Source: Prorocentrum cordatum (Eukaryota; Sar; Dinophyceae; Prorocentrales; Prorocentraceae). Taken from it: a stretch of 64,000 nt of DNA. The notes under the pieces are model-generated. The model searched no databases and was not told where the DNA came from. It saw nothing but the letters and a program-made list of their open reading frames with translations. The position numbers were made by a program, and so were the translations under genes. This document shows, piece by piece, positions 28,158 to 37,290 of this stretch; the stretch's first letter is position 1, and the number at the start of each line of letters is the position of its first letter. The stretch is taken from assembly GCA_963575745.1 (NCBI GenBank), contig CAUYUJ010017887.1:157317-221316 (forward strand), read 5' to 3'.

Positions 28158-29096
28158 TTACTCGATGTCGACGCTTTCGGTGCCTCTCGATATCAACGTC
28201 GCCTCCTCCTCCTCGGCCACCTCCTCCTGCTCCTGGTATCTCTCCTCTTCCTCCGCATCGTCGGACTCGCGGGCGTAGACCCCCCGCGTTGGCACTGGGC
28301 GCCAAGCACTGCTGGTCCCCGACGTGCCGTAGACGGGGCCAGCCTCCTTGCCGCCCTTGGTGCCGCCCTTGCCGCCCTCGCCGATCCTGCGCGACTTCTC
28401 GGCCCGCGGCGGCGACCCTGGCGGCGGCACAGGCCCGACATTGCGCACCATGTGGTACTCGGTGTAGACCCAGTCCCACAGGCTCTTCCACGCTGGGTAC
28501 GCCATGTGGTCGTCCCTGACCGCCTGGCTCGCGTAGAGCTGAGAAAAAGGCGCCTCGCCGCCCCCCGCCAGCTCCCATGCCTTCCCAGGCGCCATCCACG
28601 CCTTGACGCTCTGCAGCATGCTGATGTGCCCGCGCTTGCCGTACTGCTCGCCCGAGTTGAAGATCTTCGGGTTGTACACCCGCACGTGCATACCCTCGAC
28701 CTTGTTCCTCGACATTATGAAGTTCAGCATCGCGTTGCACATGCGGCCCACCGTGTCGCTGCGATGAAAGCCGTGCTGGCACTCCACCAGGACGGGGATC
28801 GACGGCCACTCCTTGACCTTGTAGTTCGACACCTCGATGACGATGTCCTTGCACGCGTCGACGAACCCGGATTGTGACATCACCGTCTTCTGGGTTTGTG
28901 CGTGAAGACCTTTCTCCTTGTGTCCGATCGTCTTGCTCGGGTCTTTCGTCAACAAGCGCCTGACGTCGAAGCGAATGACTTTCGACCCCATGCGCTCGCA
29001 CTCGTTCGCGGCATCGTTCACCAAGTCCTTGTGGATCTGGCCATAGGTGATGACACCCACGACCTGCGCGAACCGCATCGAGCGGCTCTCCTCCAT
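28158..29096 (-). CDS. RapZ-C/PTP-like CX5R-motif cargo protein
   Basis: 312 residues from ATG 29096 (MEESRSMRFAQVVGVITYGQ); an upstream GTG frame start at 29168 is less likely. The core reads KVIRFDVRRLL, EKGLHAQTQK, then VLVECQHGFHRSDTVGRM, where C-QHGFH-R-S fits the CX5R signature shared by the RapZ C-terminal domain (GCTGGxHRS) and tyrosine phosphatases. FDVRRL before it favours the RapZ-like arrangement. An aromatic region follows (YPAWKSLWDWVYTEYHMV), then a Gly/Lys linker and an acidic tail ending RGTESVDIE. The tail is shared with the 25397 gene. Such domains bind nucleotide-like or RNA ligands in bacteria; the role here is unknown. Intact frame. Confidence 0.55.
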   Translation of the reverse strand: MEESRSMRFAQVVGVITYGQIHKDLVNDAANECERMGSKVIRFDVRRLLTKDPSKTIGHKEKGLHAQTQKTVMSQSGFVDACKDIVIEVSNYKVKEWPSIPVLVECQHGFHRSDTVGRMCNAMLNFIMSRNKVEGMHVRVYNPKIFNSGEQYGKRGHISMLQSVKAWMAPGKAWELAGGGEAPFSQLYASQAVRDDHMAYPAWKSLWDWVYTEYHMVRNVGPVPPPGSPPRAEKSRRIGEGGKGGTKGGKEAGPVYGTSGTSSAWRPVPTRGVYARESDDAEEEERYQEQEEVAEEEEATLISRGTESVDIE

Positions 29097-29658
29097 GGCG
29101 CAGGAAGAGTACAGGAAGAGAAGGTTGCAAGAGTGCGCTGCAGCACAGCCGAAGGCGCGCGCGTGCACTCAAAGAGCCGCAATGGCTAGTAGGCGATGGT
29201 CGATGGGCCAGCCTCGATTGTCGAGTGTCGATTGCCGATCTGGAAGATAAGCCAACTGCAGCCCAGCAGTTCGCACAGCGACTTTGAGCTCCCCTATAGG
29301 CGCCAAGGTCAGTTCCGCACACAGCAAAACCCGTCAGGGCTGCCCAAGACACAGGAACCCAAGGGCGAGCAAGCTCACCACTCCCAAGGGCCCAGCGAGG
29401 ACAAACCCATCAGGGCGACGAATGAACCAGGACTCCAGCCTGGATTGAGACTATGAATAAGGGGAGCTCGAGACCGCTTCTGAGACACCCGTGCTCTTCG
29501 ACATCGATTGCAGCTGGCTCCAACTCCAGGGCACAATGCAACATCCAAGGCAATATCAAGTGCAATCGCGATGAGGCAAGTATTACCACATAGTACGTGC
29601 ACCTATATACGTACACATATAACACTCATGTAAGCATTGCCACATAGTACCTGCACAC

Positions 29659-29703
<45 letters not shown>

Positions 29704-30016
29704 GACATATATAGACACATTCCCCTTATACGCAGAGATATATGTATATATATAGACACTTGTATATATGTGTAGATATATATGTGTAGAGATATATGTT
29801 GAAATATTATAGACCCATGTATATACGTAGAGATATAGACAGGCCCAAGAGGAGCAACCTCCACCACATCATATGGGCAGCAGGGCTTGGACAGGACGGG
29901 CGAATGAGGAGGACGCTGAGGAAGGAGGAAGACAAGGAGGAAGGAGGACGAGGAGGAAGGAGGAGGAGAACGATATCGATGCTCTTTTTTTCCGTGCCAG
30001 CCCTGTCACGAAACTC
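29097..30016. other. Intergenic with TA microsatellite; no gene seen
   Basis: TCGATGG/TCGATTGTCGAGTGTCGATTG cluster at 29196-29240; (TA)n at 29661-29697 followed by ATATATGT-rich sequence to 29835; (GGA)n-like purine tract at 29900-29975. Short frames are unconvincing. Confidence 0.6.
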
Positions 30017-30826
30017 TCAGTCGTCCTCGACTTCGACAAGCTCCTCTTTCTCGTCGTCGGCGGCAACGCCGTCGGAGGTACCAGCATTGCTTTGAGAGTC
30101 CTCACCTGCCTGAGCTGATTCAAACAACTGCATCGCCTCCGCCGCGGAGCTTGCTGTCCTGTACCTCACGCTCACACGGCCGTCATCGCCTGTACGTTTC
30201 AGCACGAACTGGCTCTTGGTGTAAGAGAAGCTCAGCCCAGGATAATCCTTAGTGCCGACCTTGAGCTCAGCAGGAACCTTCTCGGACGGATGCTGCCTGT
30301 GGACGATTCCCGACTTGATCTCGACCTCGCAGCACGCCTTCAAGTACATCACGAGGTCCTCCTCCAGCTGCACATACAGGGGGGTCCCAGGCCTGTCGAT
30401 AATGACCTTGAAAGGGATGCCCTTGATGTCGCCCATGGTCGGACCATGTACCGTCGCTGTGGTGCCCTGAATCTCGCCGTGGTTCGACCTGAATCGTTTC
30501 TTCCATGTCCTGGAGCCAGGCGGCGGTAAGGATGCCTTCTCCATTCCGTGAACGCTAAGCTGGTCCAAGAAGGCTAGCAATGACGATCTGTATGCGTCAT
30601 CTCCAAGGCGCTCCAATGTTTCACAAATCGATGTGTTAACAAGAGGCCTGATGCCCTTGGAACGCGGATGCCCAAGAAGCTTCATCACCACCTCGCAGCT
30701 CTTCTTGAGGCGAACGAATACACAACCGTTTAGCTCCCTGCAATTGTCCAGAATGACTGGCGAAGCCATGTGAGGGGCGCGCACGCGAACAACTTTGTCC
30801 ACGCACCAGGCCATAGCATCCACCAT
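30017..30826 (-). CDS. Hypothetical cargo protein, 269 aa
   Basis: Starts at ATG 30826 (MVDAMAWCVDKVVRVRAPHM). The N-terminal half is helical with Arg/Lys patches (FVRLKKSCEVVMKLLGHP). The middle contains WKKRFRSNHGEIQGTTATVH and a strand-rich stretch KGIPFKVIIDRPGTPLYVQL. Near the end are KDYPGLSFSYTKSQFVLKR and an acidic tail EEKEELVEVEDD-like, comparable in style to the acidic tails of the 25397 and 28158 proteins. Uninterrupted frame with good amino-acid balance, so probably real coding sequence. No family recognised. Confidence 0.6.
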   Translation of the reverse strand: MVDAMAWCVDKVVRVRAPHMASPVILDNCRELNGCVFVRLKKSCEVVMKLLGHPRSKGIRPLVNTSICETLERLGDDAYRSSLLAFLDQLSVHGMEKASLPPPGSRTWKKRFRSNHGEIQGTTATVHGPTMGDIKGIPFKVIIDRPGTPLYVQLEEDLVMYLKACCEVEIKSGIVHRQHPSEKVPAELKVGTKDYPGLSFSYTKSQFVLKRTGDDGRVSVRYRTASSAAEAMQLFESAQAGEDSQSNAGTSDGVAADDEKEELVEVEDD

Positions 30827-31265
30827 GCGTCGGACATCGATATCGACGTATTCCTAGAAGCGCGCGGGAGCGCATCTACATCTGGAGCCAAACAAGCAAC
30901 GCGCGACGTCGAGCGATAAGCGCATGCGACTTTCGATTGACGTGGCGTCGTGAACCGCGTTCCCCGAAAGAACAAACACACAAGGTTTGGAGCCTAAGCG
31001 TCTTAAGTAAGTTGTAAGTGGTTTAAGTGTATACGCGGCCCTGGATAAACGTTCTAAGTTTCGAGCTCGACCGCGATTTGGAACTGGGCACGGCGACGAC
31101 GATGACGCCGACGAAGCGGACGACGACGACGACGATTATGTATACTTCGTGGTAACTATTGCAAGAACTCCAAAACTCCATGGGAATCCAACAGTCCATG
31201 ATCGATGTCGATGCCTCATCTCTACATCGCTCCACTGCTTCGCAAATCGATGCGCGCATGTATGT
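30827..31265. other. Intergenic; no gene seen
   Basis: ATCGATATCGACG motif at 30836 just upstream of the 30017 gene; CGA/GAC-rich tract at 31080-31135; ATCGATGTCGATG at 31201. Nothing coding is supported. Confidence 0.5.
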
Positions 31266-31969
31266 TTACCTGCCGCGCGCTACTTTCTTCATGGTGGACA
31301 CCTCGATGGTCGGCGGAGTGGGCCTCTTCCGCGGGGCAGCGGTCGCGACCTTGGGAAGCGTGAGCTCGTCTCCAACGTTCAGAGCCATGACGTTGGTGAC
31401 TACGGGGATCTTGATATCGTACACTTTAGCGTTGCCCACAGATACGGCCACCGAGTGCTTAGTGATGGCGCAATTCGGCTTCGTCGACTCCGTGCTGTCC
31501 ACGTGCCTGATCTTGAAAGCAAGGCTCGGCGCTTTAGCGCCAGGGTCCGAGAGGGCGAAGGGCCCCGCGATCCTCTCATCAGGGCTGGGCACATCGAATA
31601 GGGGCGATCGCTCTCGCCGCACTGCTTGACGGTCAGAGCCGTCGGCACGATGATCAACTTTTTCGCCTGGAACTTCTTCCTAGAGAAAATGCCCATGTTG
31701 GGTTTGCTGACTGCCATCAGATCGCCCCCATCGACTTCGAATTTCGACGTCAAAGATATCATGACCATAGCAATTGCTGACTTGATGTTGATCGCGACGA
31801 GATCGGTAGATTTAGAAGCTGCGTCATCTGGCCACCCAGCGAGCAACTCTTTCTTGGTTGTAGTAAAGCAGTACTTCTCGATGAACTTTGGAATGGGGCA
31901 CCGAATAACGATGTGGTGCAAGGAGCCATTCTGCATCACCTCCCGAATCCGAACGCCATCCTCCGACAT
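31266..31969 (-). pseudogene. Hypothetical cargo gene with a 2-nt frameshift
   Basis: Frame one runs from ATG 31969 (MSEDGVRIREVMQNGSLHHI) to TVKQCGE near 31610. The sense continues in another frame as RSPLFDVPSPDERIAGPFAL to VSTMKKVARGR at 31266. The switch fits an extra AG in GGCGAGAGCGATC (GAGAG for GAG). Restored, it would be about 234 residues and strand-rich (KVYDIKIPVVTNVMALNVGD, EVDGGDLMAVSKPNMG). It begins 84 bp after the end of the 32054 gene. A sequencing error at the dinucleotide is possible. Function unknown. Confidence 0.55.
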
Positions 31970-32053
31970 CGAAGCTATCTTCCACGTTTTCCCTTAGACC
32001 GAAGGTGCAAGGGCACAACTCATGCACAGAGGGGCTAATACATGTAAGAGTTT

Positions 32054-33622
32054 TTATGTGGCGTAGAGGGGTGGCGGGTCCGAGGTGTTTGAGGGAGTTA
32101 GGGGGAAACCACTGAAACTGGTAAACCACCCGTAGCTCGGCCGCGCCATTGCACCTTCATCGTCCTTCCTCAGCCTGATGGTGTCATCAACCTTAAACCC
32201 TCTCTGCTCCAAGAAGCAGATGTTAGCGTTCGCCAGCTCCCCCGTGCTGGCGTCGTACTGCAGCATGCCACTGAAGGGGGTCTGCTTGACGGAGTCCCCA
32301 TCGGCACCGCTGTCGTGCTGGGCCGACTGGCAGGTATACGGGTTGTCGATCTCGATGGTACCATTTTGTTTTGCCTTCAATGCCTCGATGCACTCGCGAG
32401 CGACGCACTCGATGTTTGCGTATCGCTCATCCACCTTTTCCCTAACAACACCATTGCTATCAACTGGTCGGCCTTACCTATGATCGGAATGCGTTCAATC
32501 GTACCGATATCGATCTGCCTGGAAACGCTGCGAAGATGCCGCAAGGCCTTCTCTGCTGCCATCGCTTTAGACCTCGCCTCCGTGCTAGCGAAGAGGGACG
32601 CGATCTCTGAGCGGGTCACAAACCTGCACATTCGACTCTGCACGGACTCGGGGGGGCCGTTCACGTGAGCCTTGACGACGGCCATTACCAGGTGGGGCAT
32701 CATCTCCGTCGCCGCGAGCTTTGCCTTGCACAATGTCTCGAACACGTACCCGCCCACCAAGGCGCCCAGCGGGCGCGCACCTTGACACGAACTGCACGAG
32801 GTCCTTGATGAACTGGCCAGGGGACCCCCCACCATATTTCGCCACGACGTCAGCGCATGCGTCGATATCGTCAACGTACTTCGATTCCGATTTGCTCGCC
32901 TCGGTCTTCACCCTCGCCCAGTCGATTACGGACCCGTCGCGCCCCTGCTCGGATGCAATGGCCTGGATGTGAAGCAAGAGCTCGAAATGCGTTTCTTCAC
33001 TCTGCACCTGGCCCGTCGCCTGCTTTGCCGACTGGATCAAACCTGGAAGTTTTGGCCAGCGTTCCTCTGCCTCCTTTTTCACCATCAACCACCTCAGCCC
33101 AGTGTCAAGTGCCCTTTCCAATTGTTTATCTTTGCTTTGGAACTGCCCCGTGTTGATGCGACCGTCGATGTCGGACAACGTGTTCTCCTTCGTCTCCACT
33201 CTCTCTAAGCAAGCCACCAGGAACTGATTTGCATGCCCAGAGCTCACGCTCCCTGCGATAATCGATTCGGGCGGGGATTTGCCAAACAGATTCGACGATC
33301 TCTGAAACTCCTGGGTATACTGCGCAATCGTGCCATTCTTATCTTCGATGCAAACAGAACCAGCCGTTGCCGCGAAACTAAATTTGTTCCTCACGATCTT
33401 AGCCCCCAGCCTGTGCACCTCGCAAGCCTTGGTGCCCAATCCATATCTGTTTGAAGGGTGGATGCCTACTTGGTGAGGTTTTAGATACAGCCACACAGCC
33501 ATACCAATAGAAATTAACTTCTCGAGGATCACATCTACCATTCCGACAAGCCCATCTGCTGACGACAGTGCTTCCTCGATGAGGCCGTCCAGGGCATCGA
33601 CCCCGTCAGCGAACGACGCCAT
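32054..33622 (-). pseudogene. Hypothetical cargo gene with two frameshifts, ~520 codons
   Basis: Three frames carry one continuous protein. From ATG 33622 (MASFADGVDALDGLIEEALS), which includes HQVGIHPSNRYGLG and KIVRNKFSFAATAGSVCIED, the first frame reaches LVQFVSRCA near 32785. A GC lost from a GCGCGC tract shifts it to RPLGALVGGYVFETLCKAKL and on to RIPIIGKADQ near 32465. A lost G (CAGTTGAT for CAGGTTGAT) then shifts it to VDSNGVVREKVDERYANIEC and on to the end at 32054. The N-terminal half is helical. Both lesions are in short repeats, so decay or assembly error are both possible. Function unknown. Confidence 0.55.
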
Positions 33623-34974
33623 CGCGCGCTCGATATCGAGGACGCTGCAGGAAATCGAGGTGCGACTCTCCTGGCGCTACGCGGCTGCGGGCCCGACTTC
33701 GATGGCAATCGAGTTCGATGGCATCGATTCCGATGGCAAGAGGAAGGGGGGGAGGAGGAGAAGGAGGAAAAGGAGGAGGAGGAGGAGGAGGAGACGGATA
33801 CTGATAAGGAGAGGAGGGAGAAGAGAGGAGGGGGAGGAATAATGACTGGCACAAGGGGGGTAGGAAATGATGAGGGGAATGAGGAAGAGGAGGATGCCGA
33901 CGACGAGGAAGAGGAGCTGGAGGCGAGGAAAGAAGGAGGACGAGGGCGGTCGCGGTGGGAGGGGGGCGCGGCGCCTGGCACTTGTTGCACGGAGGGGCGG
34001 GCGGCGCGCGCGCGCGCCGCTCGCCGCTCCGACCGACCAGACCGATCCCCCCCCACCCCTATATACCCCCACCCCCGCAACGATAATCGATGTCCTCTTC
34101 GATCATCGATGTCCCTCACCGCGGTGGGGCGAGGGGGGGGGGGAGGAAGGCGAGGCTCTCTAAGGCAAGAACAATCCGCGGCCGTGGGAGTTACCATCAT
34201 CGTCGTCGTCATCATCACCATCATCACCGTCATCATCGTCGTCGTCATCATCATCATCGTCATCGTCATCATCACCATCATCCTCATCATCATCATCATC
34301 AGATCTCTCTCTCTCTATCTCTCTCTCTCTCTCTCTCCCTCCCCCCCCCTCCCCCTTTTCTTCTCACTGCAAGGAGCGCCCTTTCTTGTAATGGCTGCTC
34401 ACGACACTCGCGAGCGTAACAAGATCGTTTCACGATCCGTTATTTTGCGGGGGCAAGGGTGGAACAGTTCACGAACGTAAAGTGCACGCGCCTTCAGCGC
34501 CTCCGCTCTGCGTTTCTTTTCGCTCTTGCCTGCGTCGCGACAAGAAAGAAAAGTTTTTGTTTGGAAAAAAGTTCAACAACCACGAAAAAGGACACGCATG
34601 TGCACACGCGCGGCGCGCCTCCTTCTTCTCTCCAATCGCGGGGTGCTCGTGCGACCCGTAGAACAGACAATTACAAGGCAGAGGGGGCGCGCGCCGCGCT
34701 ACTGCTGATAAGAGTATCGCAGGCGGCGCGCGTATGCATCGATATCGATATCAACATCGACATATGATTGTGCATGTGCATACATGCGCATGTGTACGTG
34801 CGCGCGCGTTATCTACATCGCAATGCGTGAACACACCTTACACGCGCATAGTTGCAAAACTATGTGTGTACGAAAATGATCATATGTAAGCGCATGTGTG
34901 AAACGCTGTAGTATATGACTGAATCCCATGATGAATATATAGAAAACCACACATCGAGGATTTACTTTGGACAT
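33623..34974. repeat. Low-complexity right interior of the giant transposon
   Basis: TCGATGG/ATCGAGTTCGATGG cluster at 33700-33735; (GGA)n at 33741-33792 and more purine tracts to 33950; ATCGATGTCC pairs at 34085-34110; (CAT/CGT)n at 34194-34302; (TC)n at 34303-34345; ATCGATATCGATATC at 34737. Long frames through these tracts are not genes. Confidence 0.7.
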
Positions 34975-35257
34975 ACTAACTCGGGGCTAATTCGACTTAG
35001 TAAGTAAGAATAGTTCGACTTAGTAAGTCGAACTAGTTCGACTTAGTAAGTCGAAGAAGTTCGACTTACTAAGTAGACAACTTCGAGTTATAATTCGACT
35101 TATAAGTCGACTTATAAGTCGGCTGTCGACTTAGCTTTTAGGTTCCAACTCAACTTATAAGCTGACCTAAATCGATCACCTAAGTCGGTTATGCTAAGTC
35201 GGCCTAAGTCGACTTATAACTCGACTTCGTAAGTCGCCTAAGTCGGTTAGTAACTCA
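34975..35257. repeat. Right subterminal motif array
   Basis: Repeated TTCGACTTAGTAAGTCGAA palindromes and single TAAGTCGA/TCGACTTA motifs, the same words as in the left array at 14860-15000 and in similar density. The opposite array plus matching terminal repeats make the two ends structurally symmetrical. Confidence 0.75.
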
Positions 35258-35301
35258 CGTCCTCAACTTATATCTAAGATATAATCCGCCGTTCATCAAA
35301 G
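35258..35301 (-). repeat. Right terminal inverted repeat of giant transposon
   Basis: Read on the minus strand it starts CTTTGATGAACGGCGGATTA and ends AAGTTGAGGACG, matching the left repeat at 41 of 44 positions. It is followed on the plus strand by the CA target duplication at 35302-35303. Confidence 0.9.
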
Positions 35302-37290
35302 CAGGCAGACGCGGCAGAACCCACTTCAGATGCGAAAAATCTGGTTTCTCAAAATCAAATATCAAATATCTTTCAAATCTTAGCAAAACCAACGCAAAGT
35401 TACCACATCTTCTTTTCTCGCCGGGTCGACCAACTAGCTCCATCCCGCGCCGGAATTCCTCTAGCTCATCGATAACGAAGAGCTACGAGGTACTGGCACC
35501 GGCGGTGAACCGTCAACCTGGTAACCGCCGGAAACCTCGTTGAGCTCCTTCCACGCGTGAGAGTGCTCAGAGTCGAAAGAGAGAGCTTCTGGAGGCATTT
35601 CTCAAAAATTGAACTTTCATTTTTCCATGTCGACATAGAGTTGGTTCCGCCAAGTGCTTCGATAGTAAAAGTGCGCCTACAGAGCTCATATCAAGACGCA
35701 GGGGCCCTCACAGTCGTCTACAGGTGCGAAAAATCTGGTTTCTCAAAATAAATGGTCAAATATCTTTCAAAAATTTGCAAAACCACCCAAAAGTCATCAC
35801 TTTGTCCGTTCTGGTCGGGTCGACCAACTGGGACCCGGCGGTAAACCGTCAACCAGGCAACCGCCGGGAGCCTCGTAGAGCTCTGCTCTCGAGCGGCGCT
35901 GCGCATACGAAAAAAACTTTCTCAAGCGTGAAGAAAGAAGCTCGAAAATACGTTTTTTCCATTTTGCATCTTCGTTTTGTGGACCTAGCTCGAGTGCCAG
36001 ACCGAGTTGAGACCTCTCCATGCGAAAAAAGAACGCGCCGGGTGATACTCGATCGGTTTATATGCGTACCAGCTCTCTAGCGCTTCTAAATCTTCAGTTA
36101 AGGGAAACCGACAGCACCTCTCAGATCGAATAGTTTCGCGGATCTAGCTCGAGTAGCAGACTGAGTTCAGACCTCTCGATGGAATAGACAAACGCGCCTG
36201 ATGAGTCTAAATCGTTTTCTGTAAGTAGCAGCTCTGTAGCTCTTCTAAATCTTGAAAGAAGTAAAGAAAACCGTGAACGCGTGTCAAGATGCTCGAAACG
36301 GCCGACGGTTCCCTCAAGTCTTTTGATAGTAATATTACAGCTACGGACCTGAGAATTTAACTGGCAGACGCGGCACAACCCAGTACAGGTCAGAAAAATA
36401 GCGGTTCTCAAAACGAACTTTAAAAATTTGCACAAAGATTGCAAAACCGACCCCAAGTTACCACATTGTCTCTTAAGGTCGGGTCGGCGAACTGGGAGCC
36501 GGCGGTAAACCGTCAACCAATTTACCACCGGGAGCCTCGTAGAGCTCTTTTCTCGTGCGGGGCTGCCCGGTACACATTAAGGGAGTTTTCTTTAAGAGTT
36601 CTGTGCGAAATAGCTCTCAAGCTGATCTGCAGCTCGAGTTCAGTGGAAAAATCACCATCACTTCCAAAAAAACGGCTCCATGCGAATAGTTTTGCAGACC
36701 TAGCTCGGGTAGCAGACTGTGTTCAGAGCTCTAGATGCTTCAGCCGAACGCCCCTGGTGATTCTGGATCGGTTTCTGCGCGTACCAGCTCTGCAACTCTG
36801 CTACAGCTTCAGTTCAGCGCAGAAGACCGACAGCGACTGCAAAGAGAACTTGAAGAATACGAATAGTTTTGCGGACCTAGCTCGGGTAGCAGACCGAGTT
36901 CAGACCGCTCGATGCAACAGACGCACGCGCCTAATCATACAGAATCCTCTCATGTGCGCATCAGCTCTGTAGCTATTCTGAATTGTGAGTTCAGTACAGA
37001 AAACCGACAGCATTCGTCAAAATAACTCGAAGAATACGAATAGGTTTGCAGACCTACCTCGAGCAGCAGACCGAGTTCAGAGCTCTAGATGGGACAGACG
37101 ACCGCGCCTCATGATTTCCAATCCGTTTCTGTAAGTATTAGCTCTGTAGCTGTCCTAAATCTCGAGATAAGTACAGAACACCGTCAATGCGTGTCAAGAT
37201 GACTCGAAACGGCCGTCGGTTCCAGCAAGTGTTTTGATAGTAATATTGTAGCTACGGACCTGAGAATTTAACTGGCAGCCGCGGCATAAC
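35302..37290. repeat. Second copy of the segmental duplication, with empty LINE sites
   Basis: 35304-35526 matches 3811-3985, 35527-36521 matches 5749-6749, and 36530-37290 matches 12952-13700. The hairpin at 35497-35548 is intact where LINE B sits in the other copy. The hairpin at 36490-36545 is intact where LINE A sits. No gene is seen. Confidence 0.85.

Larger units (their letters stand above)
14551..35301. mobile_element. Giant 20.75-kb DNA transposon with TIRs and cargo
   Basis: Both ends carry the same 44-bp terminal sequence in inverted orientation (14551-14594 and 35258-35301; 41 of 44 match). Flanking bases are TTTGACA on the left and CAGGCAGAC on the right. The unoccupied paralogue at 3800-3820 reads TTTGACAGGCAGAC, so a 2-bp CA was duplicated and everything between was gained as one unit. 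Motif arrays sit immediately inside both ends. The interior differs sharply from the flanks: G+C-rich, microsatellite-laden, with genes nearly all on the minus strand. A transposase-like gene lies at 18727-20748. Subterminal motif arrays plus a terminal CACTGAGATG at the left edge recall CACTA/En-Spm elements, but the right edge does not start CACT, so the superfamily is uncertain. Confidence 0.85.

Noticed and set aside
14551-35301. Polinton/Maverick or integrated giant virus
   Set aside because: Size and inverted ends fit, but I see no protein-primed DNA polymerase, retroviral-type integrase, packaging ATPase, protease or capsid gene, and the target duplication is 2 bp rather than about 6.
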